Positions 14,508 through 25,194 of a stretch of DNA of 64,000 bases are shown here, one piece after another. Every line of letters starts with the position of its first letter. The first letter of the stretch is position 1. Origin of the DNA: Pseudactinotalea suaedae (GTDB taxonomy: Bacteria; Actinomycetota; Actinomycetes; Actinomycetales; Beutenbergiaceae); the NCBI RefSeq assembly GCF_009733815.1, contig NZ_WNXY01000001.1, positions 434,001-498,000 on the forward strand, written 5' to 3'. The notes below the pieces were generated by a model. The model had not been told where the DNA came from. It worked only from the letters and a program-made list of their open reading frames with translations, and searched no databases. The position numbers were made by a program, and so were the translations under genes.

Positions 14508-16172
14508 ATGACCACGACACTTCAGGGGACGCCGGTGGTTCCGGGCATCGGGTACGGCCCGGTCGTCAGGCCGGCGCCACGCCCCACGGTCTCGGGGATC
14601 GCCGCCGAGGTGCCCGAGGCGCGTCGTGAGGCCGAGCGTGACCGCTTCCGCACCGCCGTCACCGCCGTCGCCGCGCGGCTGGAGGAGCGCGCGGAGCGCG
14701 CCAGCGGTCAGGCCGCCGAGGTGCTGCGGACGACGGCCCTGATGGCGCAGGACCCCACGCTCGCGACCGCGGTCGAGGGGGCGATCGGCACCGGCACGCC
14801 CGCCGTGCAGGCGGTGGTCTCCGCGACCGAGCAGTTCACCACGATGTTCGCGACCGCCGGCGGTCTCATGGCCGAGCGCGTCACCGACCTCGAGGACATC
14901 CGCGACCGCGTCGTGTCCGCGCTGCTCGGGCTCCCCGAGCCCGGTGTGCCCGCGCCGGAGGTGCCGTCGGTGCTGCTGGCGGACGACCTCGCACCTGCGG
15001 ACACCGCGTTGCTGGACCCCCAGGTGGTCGTCGCCCTGGCCACCCGGCTGGGCGGTCCCACGAGCCACACCGCGATCATCGCCCGCCAGCTCGGCATCCC
15101 GTGCGTGGTCGCCGTGACCGGGCTCGAGGACATCGCCGCCGGCACCATGGTGCTCGTCGACGGCGACACGGGCACCGTGGTCGCCGATCCCGACGAGGAC
15201 GACGCCCTCGAGCAGGTCGGCGCCGCGAGTGCGCGGGCGGTGGAGGCCGCCCGGTGGCGGGGGAGAGGCCAGACGGCGGACGCTCACGCCGTCGACCTGA
15301 TGGCGAACGTCGCCGACGGCGCCGCCGCTCGCGAGGCCGCCGCGGGCGTGGCCCAGGGCGTCGGGCTGTTCCGGACCGAGCTGGGATTCCTGTCGGCCTC
15401 GAGCGAGCCGAGCATCGCCCAGCAGACCGCGATCTACGCCGGTGTCATCGAGGCGTTCCCGGACGCGAAGGTCGTGGTCCGCACGCTGGACGCCGGCTCG
15501 GACAAGCCGCTCGTGTACGCGGGGCTGCCCGAGGAGGCCAACCCCGCCCTCGGCGTCCGCGGCCTGCGGATCGCCCTCGACGACCCGGGCATCCTCGACC
15601 GCCAGCTCGACGCGATCGCCGCCGCTGCCGAACGTTCGCACGGCCCGGTGTGGGTGATGGCGCCGATGGTCGCCACCGTGGCGGAGGCGGCCTTCTTCGC
15701 CGAACGGGTCCGCAGCCGTGGTCTCGTCCCCGGGGTGATGATCGAGGTGCCGGCGGCCGCCCTGCTCGCGGAGGCGCTGCTGGCCGAGGTCGACTTCGTC
15801 TCGATCGGCACCAACGACCTCACGCAGTACACGATGGCCGCGGACCGGCTCTCACCCTCGCTCGCGGTGCTGAGCGACCCGTGGCAGCCGGCCGTGCTGA
15901 CGCTGGTCCGGCTGACCGCCGAGGCCGGCCAGCGGGTCGGCAAGCCTGTCGGCGTCTGCGGCGAGGCGGCCGCTGACCCGCTGCTGGCATGCGTGCTCGT
16001 GGGGCTGGGCGTGACCTCCCTGTCGGCCGCGGCAGCGGCCCTTCCCGCCGTCGGGGCCAGGCTCGCCGGGGTCACCCTGGCGACGTGCCAGGAGGCCGCC
16101 CAGGCGGCGCTGGCCACCACGGACCCGGCAGCGGCTCGTGAGGCCGCGCGTGCGATTCTCGACGCCGGCTGA
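14508..16172 (+). CDS. ptsI: Phosphoenolpyruvate-protein phosphotransferase (PTS enzyme I)
   Basis: 554 residues. Enzyme I takes phosphate from PEP and passes it to HPr at the head of the sugar phosphotransferase system. The phospho-His is in RLGGPTSHTAIIARQLGIPC; the PEP-binding half shows GVGLFRTELGFL, VVRTLDAGSDKPL, NPALGVRGLR, MIEVPAAALL, FVSIGTNDLTQYTMAADR and the active-site Cys in GVCGEAAADP. A -10-like TACATT (14466-14471) predicts a start near 14478 and a 30-nt leader; the nearest purine-rich site, GGAAGG, is rather far from the ATG. No HPr or EII gene is in the window, so its partners are encoded elsewhere. Confidence 0.95.
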   Translation: MTTTLQGTPVVPGIGYGPVVRPAPRPTVSGIAAEVPEARREAERDRFRTAVTAVAARLEERAERASGQAAEVLRTTALMAQDPTLATAVEGAIGTGTPAVQAVVSATEQFTTMFATAGGLMAERVTDLEDIRDRVVSALLGLPEPGVPAPEVPSVLLADDLAPADTALLDPQVVVALATRLGGPTSHTAIIARQLGIPCVVAVTGLEDIAAGTMVLVDGDTGTVVADPDEDDALEQVGAASARAVEAARWRGRGQTADAHAVDLMANVADGAAAREAAAGVAQGVGLFRTELGFLSASSEPSIAQQTAIYAGVIEAFPDAKVVVRTLDAGSDKPLVYAGLPEEANPALGVRGLRIALDDPGILDRQLDAIAAAAERSHGPVWVMAPMVATVAEAAFFAERVRSRGLVPGVMIEVPAAALLAEALLAEVDFVSIGTNDLTQYTMAADRLSPSLAVLSDPWQPAVLTLVRLTAEAGQRVGKPVGVCGEAAADPLLACVLVGLGVTSLSAAAAALPAVGARLAGVTLATCQEAAQAALATTDPAAAREAARAILDAG

Positions 16173-16236
16173 GCCCTCCCGCGAGACGTCTCCGGACCTG
16201 CTTCGCAGCCGGTCCGGCGAGCCTTAGAGTGACGCC

Positions 16237-17166
16237 ATGCTGCAGGTCGGTCTGACCGGCGGGATCGCTTCCGGGAAGTCGACCGTCGCCACCATCCTCG
16301 TCGAGCTCGGAGCGGTCCTCATCGACGCCGACCGGATCGCCCGCGACGTCGTCGAGCTCGGGACGCCCGGCCTGGAGGCCGTCAAGAGCGCGTTCGGCGA
16401 GGAGGTGCTGCGCCCGAACGGTGCCCTCGACCGGCAGAAGCTGGCGGAGCGTGTCTTCGACGACGACGCCGCCCTCCGTACCCTCAACGCCATCGTGCAC
16501 CCGCTCGTCCGTGAGGAGACCCGGGCACGCGTGGCCCGGCTCCCTGCTGACGTCGTGGTGGTCCATGACGTGCCGCTGATCGTGGAGAACCACCTGGGTG
16601 CGCAGTACCACCTCGTGGTCGTCGTCGGCGCCTCGGAGGCGGTCAGGATCGAGCGAGCCGTGCAGCGCGGGCTCACCGAGTCACAGGCGCTGGCGCGCAT
16701 CGCCGCGCAGGCCGACGACGTCCGCCGCCGCCGCGCCGCCGACGTCTGGGTCGACAACGAGGGCACCGAGGACGAGCTCCGCTCGGTCGTCGAGCTGCTC
16801 TGGCGAGCGCGGATCGTGCCGTTCGCCGAGAACCTCGCGGCGGGACGCTGGGCCGAGGCGGGGGAGCGGGTGGGTCATCGGGAGCCGGCACACGCCGCCC
16901 AGGCCGAACGTCTGGTCGCGCGGATCGAGCACTGCGCGCGGGCCGGGGGCGATCGCCTCGAGCGCGTCCGCTACCGGGAGCCGAAGGACGACGCCCGGAT
17001 CGACGTCATCGAGCTGCGCGCGCGATCCCTCACCGGAGACCTGCCCGACGACGCACTGCTGCCCGCCGGCTTCGTCAAGGTGTCGCCGTTCGTCTTCGCC
17101 AGCGCCGACCCCGGCGGCCCCGCCGTGCTCAAGATCAAGCACGACGGGAAGCAGCCGAGCCGGTGA
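16237..17166 (+). CDS. coaE: Dephospho-CoA kinase with a degenerate C-terminal extension
   Basis: 309 residues; the kinase itself occupies about 1-200 and phosphorylates dephospho-CoA in the last step of CoA synthesis. Visible motifs are the P-loop GLTGGIASGKST, DADRIARDVV and the substrate/lid residues in HPLVREE and DVPLIVENHL. Mycobacterial CoaE carries a GrpB/UPF0157 domain after the kinase; here the extra 110 residues keep only hints of it (RIDVIELRARSL, LLPAGFVKV) and lack the usual HIGSTAVPG motif, so it looks truncated or decayed. TAGAGT (16225-16230) is 6 nt before the ATG: a probable leaderless transcript. Confidence 0.93.
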   Translation: MLQVGLTGGIASGKSTVATILVELGAVLIDADRIARDVVELGTPGLEAVKSAFGEEVLRPNGALDRQKLAERVFDDDAALRTLNAIVHPLVREETRARVARLPADVVVVHDVPLIVENHLGAQYHLVVVVGASEAVRIERAVQRGLTESQALARIAAQADDVRRRRAADVWVDNEGTEDELRSVVELLWRARIVPFAENLAAGRWAEAGERVGHREPAHAAQAERLVARIEHCARAGGDRLERVRYREPKDDARIDVIELRARSLTGDLPDDALLPAGFVKVSPFVFASADPGGPAVLKIKHDGKQPSR

Positions 17167-17175
17167 CGCCTCGTC

Positions 17176-17601
17176 TCAGGCGAGCGTCGCGGTGAGACTG
17201 ATCGGCACGGCCGCGAGCGCCGCGGACACCGGGCATCCGGTCTTCGTCTCCTCGGCGATGCGCTGGAAGTCGGCGTCCTGGATCCCCTCCACCGTCGCCG
17301 TCGAGGTGAGCGCGATCCCGGTGATGCCGGTCCCGGGGACGAAGCTGACCTCGGCCGTCGTCGAGATGGTGCTCGGGGGCGTGCCGTTCTCGGTGAGGCC
17401 GTGAGCGAGGGCCATCGAGAAGCAGGACGCGTGGGCGGCGCCGAGCAGCTCCTCGGGCGTCGTGGTGCCGCCACCGGGCTCGGTGCGTGCCTTCCAGGAG
17501 ACGTCGAACGTGGCGACACCGGAGGTCTCGAGCGCCGTGGAGCCGGCGCCGGAGGCCAGATCCCCGTTCCAGGTCGTTGTTGCCTTCGACACAGCAGCCA
17601 T
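17176..17601 (-). CDS. OsmC-family peroxiredoxin
   Basis: 141 residues of the OsmC/Ohr fold, which reduces organic hydroperoxides with two Cys residues: the first in AAHASCFSMAL and the second in TKTGCPVSAAL. The N-terminal ATTTWNGDLASGAG and TTPEELLGAA segments place it in the OsmC rather than the Ohr branch. ATG 17601 has GAGGGAG 6 nt upstream. It is convergent with coaE, with 9 bp between the stops and no hairpin. A second, more distant OsmC-like gene lies at 33.5 kb. Confidence 0.9.
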   Translation of the reverse strand: MAAVSKATTTWNGDLASGAGSTALETSGVATFDVSWKARTEPGGGTTTPEELLGAAHASCFSMALAHGLTENGTPPSTISTTAEVSFVPGTGITGIALTSTATVEGIQDADFQRIAEETKTGCPVSAALAAVPISLTATLA

Positions 17602-17663
17602 GGGTCACTCCCTCAGATCGAACGTGCGGTCGTCACCATCCTGCCGCACATCAGCTCCGCCGG

Positions 17664-18338
17664 TCACGGGCCGAGCAGGTCGCTGAGGAAGCCCGCGACG
17701 TCCGCGGCCTCGTCGGCGGTGATGCCGTGGCCGGCGCCGGGGTAGCGGCGCTCGTCCACCCGGGTGTGGCCGGCGAGGAAGGTGCGCAGCCGGTCGGTCG
17801 CGGGCGTGGTGACGACCGGGTCCGCGGGGTCGTAGCCCCAGAGCACCGGCGGCCTGATCTGCGACAGCGCCTCGTCGCCGCCGACCAGTCCCGGCGCCAC
17901 GAAACCCGAGAGCGCGACCGCGCCCGCGAACAGCTCGGGAGCGTGGCGCAGCAGCTGGACCGACATCGCCGCACCCTGCGAGAACCCCAGCAGCGCGACC
18001 GGACCGTGGCTGCGCGCCCGCGCCTGCGTGCGGTCCAGCCAGGTGAGCAGCCCGCGCGCGGCCGCGTTCACGATCTCCGGGTCGGCGCTGATCCCCTGCT
18101 GCAGCAGCGGCGGGAACCAGGCGAACCCCCGTCCAGGTGACCGGATCGGCAACGGGGCGCGCACGCTCGCGTACAGGAACGCGGGCGGCAGCGCGGGCAC
18201 CAGTCCCGCAAGATCGTGCTCGTCGGCGCCCAGGCCGTGCAGCAGCACCACCAACGGCCGTGCGGCGATCGCGGCGTCGACGTCGGCCGCCGGCACCGAC
18301 CACCGGGTCGCGGAGTCGTCGACCGCCAGCTCGCTCAT
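17664..18338 (-). CDS. Phospholipase/carboxylesterase-family serine hydrolase
   Basis: 224 residues of the small esterase group (YpfH/carboxylesterase 2-like). Signatures are [17 protein letters not shown], the nucleophile motif [11 protein letters not shown], the acid in [10 protein letters not shown] and the catalytic His in [19 protein letters not shown] loop matches the GRxWF element of the family. The ATG at 18338 lacks a strong ribosome-binding site; no better in-frame start was seen. Cytosolic; natural ester substrate unknown. It is followed 62 bp later by OsmC on the same strand. Confidence 0.82.
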   Translation of the reverse strand: MSELAVDDSATRWSVPAADVDAAIAARPLVVLLHGLGADEHDLAGLVPALPPAFLYASVRAPLPIRSPGRGFAWFPPLLQQGISADPEIVNAAARGLLTWLDRTQARARSHGPVALLGFSQGAAMSVQLLRHAPELFAGAVALSGFVAPGLVGGDEALSQIRPPVLWGYDPADPVVTTPATDRLRTFLAGHTRVDERRYPGAGHGITADEAADVAGFLSDLLGP

Positions 18339-18386
18339 GGGCCCATGATCTCGCGGACCCGACGGCGACGATGCGGCGCGGCCGGT

Positions 18387-18764
18387 TCAGCCCGGCTCGC
18401 CGGGCACGACGGTCTGCTGGTAGAGCGCGAGCCGCCAGCCGCCGTCGAGGCGTCGGTAGACGCTGGACATCAGCGCGTGGAACTCGGGCTCGTCGGCACG
18501 GGAGGCGCGGCCGGTGTAGACGAGGATCACGCCGTCGTCCCCGGCGTCGACGAGACGCTCGTCGGCGATCTCGTACCGGTCCCAGGTCGGCGCCTCGTCG
18601 AGCGAGGCGATCACGGCGGCCCGGTCCAGGACGAGTCCGTGCGCGAGGACCATCACGGCGTCCTCGGTCATCAGCTGCCCGTAGACCTCGGCGCCGTTGC
18701 CCCGGCAGAGGGACTCCCATCCCTGGTGCTCCAGCCGCAGCACCACCTCGATCGGCACGGTCAT
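18387..18764 (-). CDS. NTF2-like/SnoaL-type protein (DUF4440-like)
   Basis: 125 residues predicted to form a cone-shaped NTF2-like alpha+beta barrel: an N-terminal helix ([16 protein letters not shown]), [16 protein letters not shown], and the paired strands [45 protein letters not shown]. This fold hosts small-molecule enzymes and ligand-binding proteins. ATG 18764 has AAAGGGAAC upstream, and TACCGT on the minus strand (18808 to 18803) could be the -10. It is divergent from uvrB, 99 bp apart. A far longer antisense frame across uvrB is rejected. Confidence 0.75.
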   Translation of the reverse strand: MTVPIEVVLRLEHQGWESLCRGNGAEVYGQLMTEDAVMVLAHGLVLDRAAVIASLDEAPTWDRYEIADERLVDAGDDGVILVYTGRASRADEPEFHALMSSVYRRLDGGWRLALYQQTVVPGEPG

Positions 18765-18863
18765 CGTTCTGTTCCCTTTCTCCGCGGTCACGATGCTCCT
18801 CGACGGTATCGCTGTGAGCGAGCACACGAGGAGATGTCGGTGGGGGGACGTAGCGTTGTCGTC

Positions 18864-20948
<2,085 letters not shown>

Positions 20949-20963
<15 letters not shown>

Positions 20964-21950
20964 CGCGGTGGTCTCGGCCAGGCGGGCGAACACCGGCTGG
21001 TCCACCTCGACGCCCGCACGCCTGAGCGCGAGCACGCCGGACCCGACCAGGCCGTCGTCGACGCGGTGGACCGGCCCCGAGATCCCACCGGCTCGCACCG
21101 CGGCCACGACCGACTCGCGGACCCGCGGCTGGGTCGCGACGCCACCACCGACCACCAACGGGCCGGTGAGGTCGGGGGAGGCGACGTCGAGCACCAGCTG
21201 GGCCAGCGCCACCTCGGCCTCGGCGATGATCGCGGCGGCCACCTCGTCGTCGGGGTCGGCGAAGGCGAGCGGAGCCAGCGCGGCCAGCCGCAGCGGCGAG
21301 GCCAGGTAGACCGCCGAGACGAGATGGCCGAGCGCGGCCGGGCGGCCGTCGCCGTCGTGATCGGTGACGCGCTCGATCCCGAGCGTCTCGAGCACCGCGG
21401 GGGTGAGGGTGGTGGCCGGACCGCGTCGGTCGAGGTCGAGCGCGACGGCCCGCGCGACCTGGTGGCCGATCCAGAACCCGGAACCGCTGTCGCCGAGCAG
21501 CCACCCGAGGCCGTCCGCGGTCAGCTCGACCTCGCCGCCGCGCACACGCACCGCCGTCGACCCGGTGCCGGCGACCAGGGCGTACCCGTCGGGCTCGTGG
21601 GTGCCCGAGGTGAACATCGCCAGCAGGTCCGGCTCGACACGGGAGGGCGCCACCACCCCGAGGTGATCGAGCGTGGGGCGCAGCCACGCGGCGGCGCCAC
21701 CGGCGATCGAGCCGCCCGCCATGGCCAGCGTGACGGCGGCGACCTCCTGGGCGGCCACGTCCGGCGCGTGGGCGAGCGCGCCCGCGATCGCGGTGCCGAT
21801 CGCTCCGGCTGCGGCGTCGACGCCGTCGGAGACGGGGTTGCCCCGACCTCCGCGGCCGACCCCCAGACAGGTGCCGTCACCGGTCAACAACATGGCGCGG
21901 GTGGAGGTTCCACCGGCGTCGATGGCAAGAAGATGCAGCATTGTGATCAT
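20949..21950 (-). CDS. N-acetylglucosamine kinase-like protein (BadF/BadG/BcrA/BcrD ATPase family)
   Basis: 333 residues of the ASKHA fold. Phosphate-1 motif [16 protein letters not shown], connect/phosphate-2 region [13 protein letters not shown], then [17 protein letters not shown] and the adenosine motif [10 protein letters not shown] match bacterial GlcNAc kinases. It probably makes GlcNAc-6-phosphate from sugar brought in by the NgcEFG-like transporter encoded across the divergent intergenic region. Two in-frame starts exist; ATG 21950 is preferred because AGGA lies 6 nt upstream, while ATG 21941 has no site. The 3' end overlaps uvrB by 15 bp. Confidence 0.82.
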
Positions 21951-21984
21951 TCTGTGTCCTGGGTGCTCGACAACGAGCATCCTA

Positions 21985-21999
21985 TGAGAATATATTTCA
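21985..21999. promoter_or_regulatory. AT-rich candidate operator/promoter for the amino-sugar locus
   Basis: TGAGAATATATTTCA lies between the divergent kinase and rpiR genes. It contains the palindrome AATATATT and TGA/TCA ends, resembling the TGAAA...TTTCA-like sites of RpiR-family regulators, and is strikingly AT-rich for this genome. TATATT (21991-21996) would serve as the plus-strand -10, so a bound regulator would block the promoter. Confidence 0.5.
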
Positions 22000-22031
22000 C
22001 CCAACCCCCAATGGCGTGAGAGGGATTTTCA

Positions 22032-22943
22032 GTGATCGCGAGCTCGACCGAGATCGGCACCGCACTGCAGGTGTCGCAACAGGTCGAGTCTGCCCTGCCC
22101 CAGATGAGCGGCGCCATGCGGAAGATCGGGCGAGTGCTGCTGGGGGACCCCACGGCACCGCTGCGGATGGCGATCACCGAGCTCGCGCACCGCGCGGGGA
22201 CCTCGCCCGCGACGGTCACCCGGTTCTGCCGCATGCTCGGCTACGACGGCTACGTCCAGTTCCGGGTCGCCGTGGCCACCGATGTGGGCCGCGCGCCCAC
22301 CAGGATCGAGATCGGCACCGCGTTCCAGCCCTCCGACGAGCCCCGGGACGTGCTCCGCACGCTGCTGAGCGGCCACGTCAGCTCGTTGCAGTCGACGGCG
22401 AGCGGCATCGACCTGGAGGTCAGCGCTCGCATCGCCCACGCGATCGCGCACTGCCGGCAGGTCGACCTGTACGGCACCGGCGGCAGTGCCGTCGTCGCTC
22501 AGGAGATGGAGCACCGGTTCTTCCGGATCGGTGTCAACACCCATGCGTGGGCCGACGTGCACACGGGGCTGGCCAGCGCCTCGATGCTCGGCTCCTCCGA
22601 CGTCGCCATCGGGATCTCGAACAGCGGCGAGACCGTCGAGACGATCGAGATGCTCGCCCGCGCCCGCGACGGCGGCGCGCTCACGGTCGCGATCACCAGC
22701 CACCGGAACACGCCGCTGGAGGCCGTCGCCGACGAGTGCCTCCTGGCGGCCGTCCCGAACCAGTACCTCCACCCGGCCGACCTGTCCACGAAGCACGCCC
22801 AGCTCCTCGTCCTCGACTTTATTTACATCCTCGTCATGCAAGAGGACTACGCAGGGGCAGTGGCGAAGCTCGACGTGTCGGCCGCGGCGGTCGCGACCCA
22901 CCGAACCCTCGACACCCCCAAGCCCCAGGAGGCCATCGCATGA
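22032..22943 (+). CDS. RpiR/MurR-family transcriptional regulator
   Basis: 303 residues. An N-terminal helix-turn-helix (about 20-95) includes RMAITELAHRAGTSPATVTRFCRMLGYDG split over its helices; a C-terminal SIS domain (about 125-270) shows VDLYGTGGSAVVAQEM and AIGISNSGETVETIEM, the sugar-phosphate-binding turns. Family members sense amino-sugar phosphates such as GlcNAc-6-P or MurNAc-6-P. GTG 22032 has GAGAGGG 7 nt upstream. Its stop overlaps the next gene's start (ATGA), so it heads the operon and probably regulates itself, the transporter and the divergent kinase. Confidence 0.88.
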   Translation: MIASSTEIGTALQVSQQVESALPQMSGAMRKIGRVLLGDPTAPLRMAITELAHRAGTSPATVTRFCRMLGYDGYVQFRVAVATDVGRAPTRIEIGTAFQPSDEPRDVLRTLLSGHVSSLQSTASGIDLEVSARIAHAIAHCRQVDLYGTGGSAVVAQEMEHRFFRIGVNTHAWADVHTGLASASMLGSSDVAIGISNSGETVETIEMLARARDGGALTVAITSHRNTPLEAVADECLLAAVPNQYLHPADLSTKHAQLLVLDFIYILVMQEDYAGAVAKLDVSAAAVATHRTLDTPKPQEAIA

Positions 22944-23713
22944 CCCAGTCCACCCCCAGCGCAACCGCCGGCTTCGCCCAGGAGGTGAGCGGTCGGCTCG
23001 CGCAGCTCGCCGACACCGCTGCCTCCGGCGGCTTCGACGAGGCGATCGACCTCCTCGTCGCCTCGATCCGTGCCGGCGGCGTGATCCAGGCGTTCGGCAC
23101 CGGCCACTCCGAGGCGTTCGCGATGGAGATCGCCGGACGCGCCGGCGGGCTGATCCCGGCGCACCGGATCGCGCTGCGGAACGTCGTGCTCCGCGGGTCG
23201 CGCACCGTCGACGACCTCGTCGGGGCCGATCTCGAGCGCGACGGCTCGGTCGTGTCCGAGCTGCTCGACCTCACCCAGCTCGACCCCGCCGACGTGTTCG
23301 TGATCGCGAGCAACTCCGGGGTCAACTCCTCGATCGTGGGCATGGCGCTGGCGGCCAAGGAGCGCGGCCACACGCTGATCGCCGTCACCAGCCTCGCCCA
23401 CACCAACGCCGTCGAGCCCAAGCACCCCAGCGGGAAGCGGCTGGCCGAGGTCGCCGATGTCGTCATCGACAACCTCGCTCCCTATGGCGACGCCACCGTG
23501 ACGGCCGGCGAGGGCGACACCGCCGTCTCCATCGGCGCGGTGTCCTCGCTCACGGCGGCCTACATCGCGCAGGTGCTCACGATCGGCGTCGTCACCTCGC
23601 TGATCGACGCCGGCGAGGTGCCTCCTGTGTACATCTCGGCGAACGTGCCCGGCGGGGACGAGCACAACGACGCCCTCACGGCCCGCTACGGCAGCCGCAT
23701 CCAGTCCATCTGA
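22940..23713 (+). CDS. SIS-domain sugar-phosphate isomerase (UPF0309-type)
   Basis: 257 residues with a single SIS domain: the phosphate-binding IQAFGTGHSEAFAMEIAGRA at about residues 48-68, and VFVIASNSGVNSSIVGMALA at about 120-140. A conserved loop HTNAVEPKHPSGKRLAEVAD follows. Proteins of this type sit in GlcNAc/chitobiose uptake operons but their reaction is not well defined; isomerase or deaminase-like action on an amino-sugar phosphate is inference. No nagA or nagB is in the window, so this could replace one step. Start overlaps the rpiR stop by 4 nt. Confidence 0.78.
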   Translation: MTQSTPSATAGFAQEVSGRLAQLADTAASGGFDEAIDLLVASIRAGGVIQAFGTGHSEAFAMEIAGRAGGLIPAHRIALRNVVLRGSRTVDDLVGADLERDGSVVSELLDLTQLDPADVFVIASNSGVNSSIVGMALAAKERGHTLIAVTSLAHTNAVEPKHPSGKRLAEVADVVIDNLAPYGDATVTAGEGDTAVSIGAVSSLTAAYIAQVLTIGVVTSLIDAGEVPPVYISANVPGGDEHNDALTARYGSRIQSI

Positions 23714-23772
23714 TCGACCATCCCGGCGGCTGCAACGAGCGCACCCGCCTGTTCCCTCTGAAAGGAAGCACC

Positions 23773-25194
23773 ATGTCGGACTCCAGGTCCTCCTACACCC
23801 GCCGGAACGTCCTCCGCGGCGCGCTCTTCACGGCGGCCGCAGTGCCCTTCGGCCTCACCCTCGCCTCGTGCGCCACCGGCGGTGGCGGCGGTGACGACGA
23901 GACGACCGGTGGCGACGAGAGCAGTGCTCCCGCCGACGCCGACAACCCCTTCGGCATCGAAGAGGGATCCACCGTCGAGACCGTGATCTTCAACGGCGGC
24001 TACGGCGTCGACTACGTCGAGTTCGCCACCGCGATCTTCAACGAGATGTGGGGCGGCGAGGCCACGGTCGAGCCCACCACCGAGATCACCGCCGCGCTGC
24101 AGCCCCGCTTCGTCGCGGGCGAGCCGCCGGACCTGATCGACAACTCGGGCGCCCAGGCGATGGGCTTCGGGGCGATCCTGCCCCAGCTCGAGGACCTCAC
24201 CGACGTCGTGGACGCCCCCAACCTCGAGGGCACCACGATCCGGGACACGCTGATCGCCCCCAATGTGCTGGACTCGGGGATGTACGACGGCAAGCTCGCC
24301 GCCATCAACTACGTCCTCACGGTCTACGCCGTCTGGTACTCGAAGAGCCTCTTCGACGCCAACGGCTGGACCGCCCCGACCACCTGGGCCGAGGCGCTCG
24401 AGCTCGGTGCCGCAGCTCAGGAGCAGGGCAAGTTCCTGTTCGCGTGGGGCAAGGAGGCCGCGACCTACTACCAGACCCTGGCCATCGACTCCGCCATCAA
24501 GCAGGGTGGCGACGAGGTCCGGCTCGCCCTCGAGAACCTCGAGGAGGGCTGCTGGTCCAAGCCCGCGGTCCAGTCCGTGTTCACGGCGATGAAGGAGATC
24601 GTCGACGCCGGTTACGTCAAGCCTGGCGGTTCCGGCACGTTCTTCACCGACGCGCAGGCCCAGTGGTCGCTGGACCAGGACGCGCTCCTGTACCCCTCGG
24701 GCTCGTGGATCGAGAACGAGATGAAGGACAACACCGCGGACGACTTCCAGATGATGGGCGTCCCGACCTTCGTCGTCGACGACAGCTCCGCGCTCCCGGC
24801 GACGGCGCTGCACTCCGAGGCCGGCGAGCCGTTCATCGTGCCGAGCGACGGCGCGAACGTGGCCGGTGGCAAGGAGGTGCTCCGGATCATGCTGTCGAAC
24901 GAGGCGGCCACCAACTTCGCCAAGACGAAGCTGGCACCCACGGTCATCAAGGACACCGTCCCCGAGGACGGGTTCGGTTCGACCGCGCTGGTGTCCCAGG
25001 TCGAGATGCTCGGCGCCGCCGGGTCGGACACGTTCACCCACAAGTTCGTGGGGCTGTACGGGCTCAACCAGGCTCAGCTCGTCGTCTGGAACTCGTTCCT
25101 CGACGGCTCGAAGACCGTCGAGGCGCTCACCAGCGACCTCCAGGCGATCACCGACGAGGCTCGCAACACCCAGGAAGTCATCCCGGTCTCGTGA
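23773..25194 (+). CDS. ngcE: NgcE-like sugar-binding lipoprotein of an ABC importer
   Basis: 473 residues. The N-terminus has a twin-arginine motif (YTRRNVLRG) and a lipobox LASC placing the lipid anchor at Cys33, followed by a Gly/Asp linker. The mature part resembles NgcE, the GlcNAc/chitobiose-binding protein of Streptomyces: FNGGYGVDYVEF, LQPRFVAGEPPDLIDNSG, GMYDGKLAAINYVLTVYAVW, LFDANGWTAPTTWAEAL and LLYPSGSWIENEMKD. ATG 23773 is preceded by AAAGGAAG. It is followed by two permease genes in overlapping frames; no ATPase gene is present, so a shared MsiK-type ATPase elsewhere is likely. Confidence 0.85.
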   Translation: MSDSRSSYTRRNVLRGALFTAAAVPFGLTLASCATGGGGGDDETTGGDESSAPADADNPFGIEEGSTVETVIFNGGYGVDYVEFATAIFNEMWGGEATVEPTTEITAALQPRFVAGEPPDLIDNSGAQAMGFGAILPQLEDLTDVVDAPNLEGTTIRDTLIAPNVLDSGMYDGKLAAINYVLTVYAVWYSKSLFDANGWTAPTTWAEALELGAAAQEQGKFLFAWGKEAATYYQTLAIDSAIKQGGDEVRLALENLEEGCWSKPAVQSVFTAMKEIVDAGYVKPGGSGTFFTDAQAQWSLDQDALLYPSGSWIENEMKDNTADDFQMMGVPTFVVDDSSALPATALHSEAGEPFIVPSDGANVAGGKEVLRIMLSNEAATNFAKTKLAPTVIKDTVPEDGFGSTALVSQVEMLGAAGSDTFTHKFVGLYGLNQAQLVVWNSFLDGSKTVEALTSDLQAITDEARNTQEVIPVS

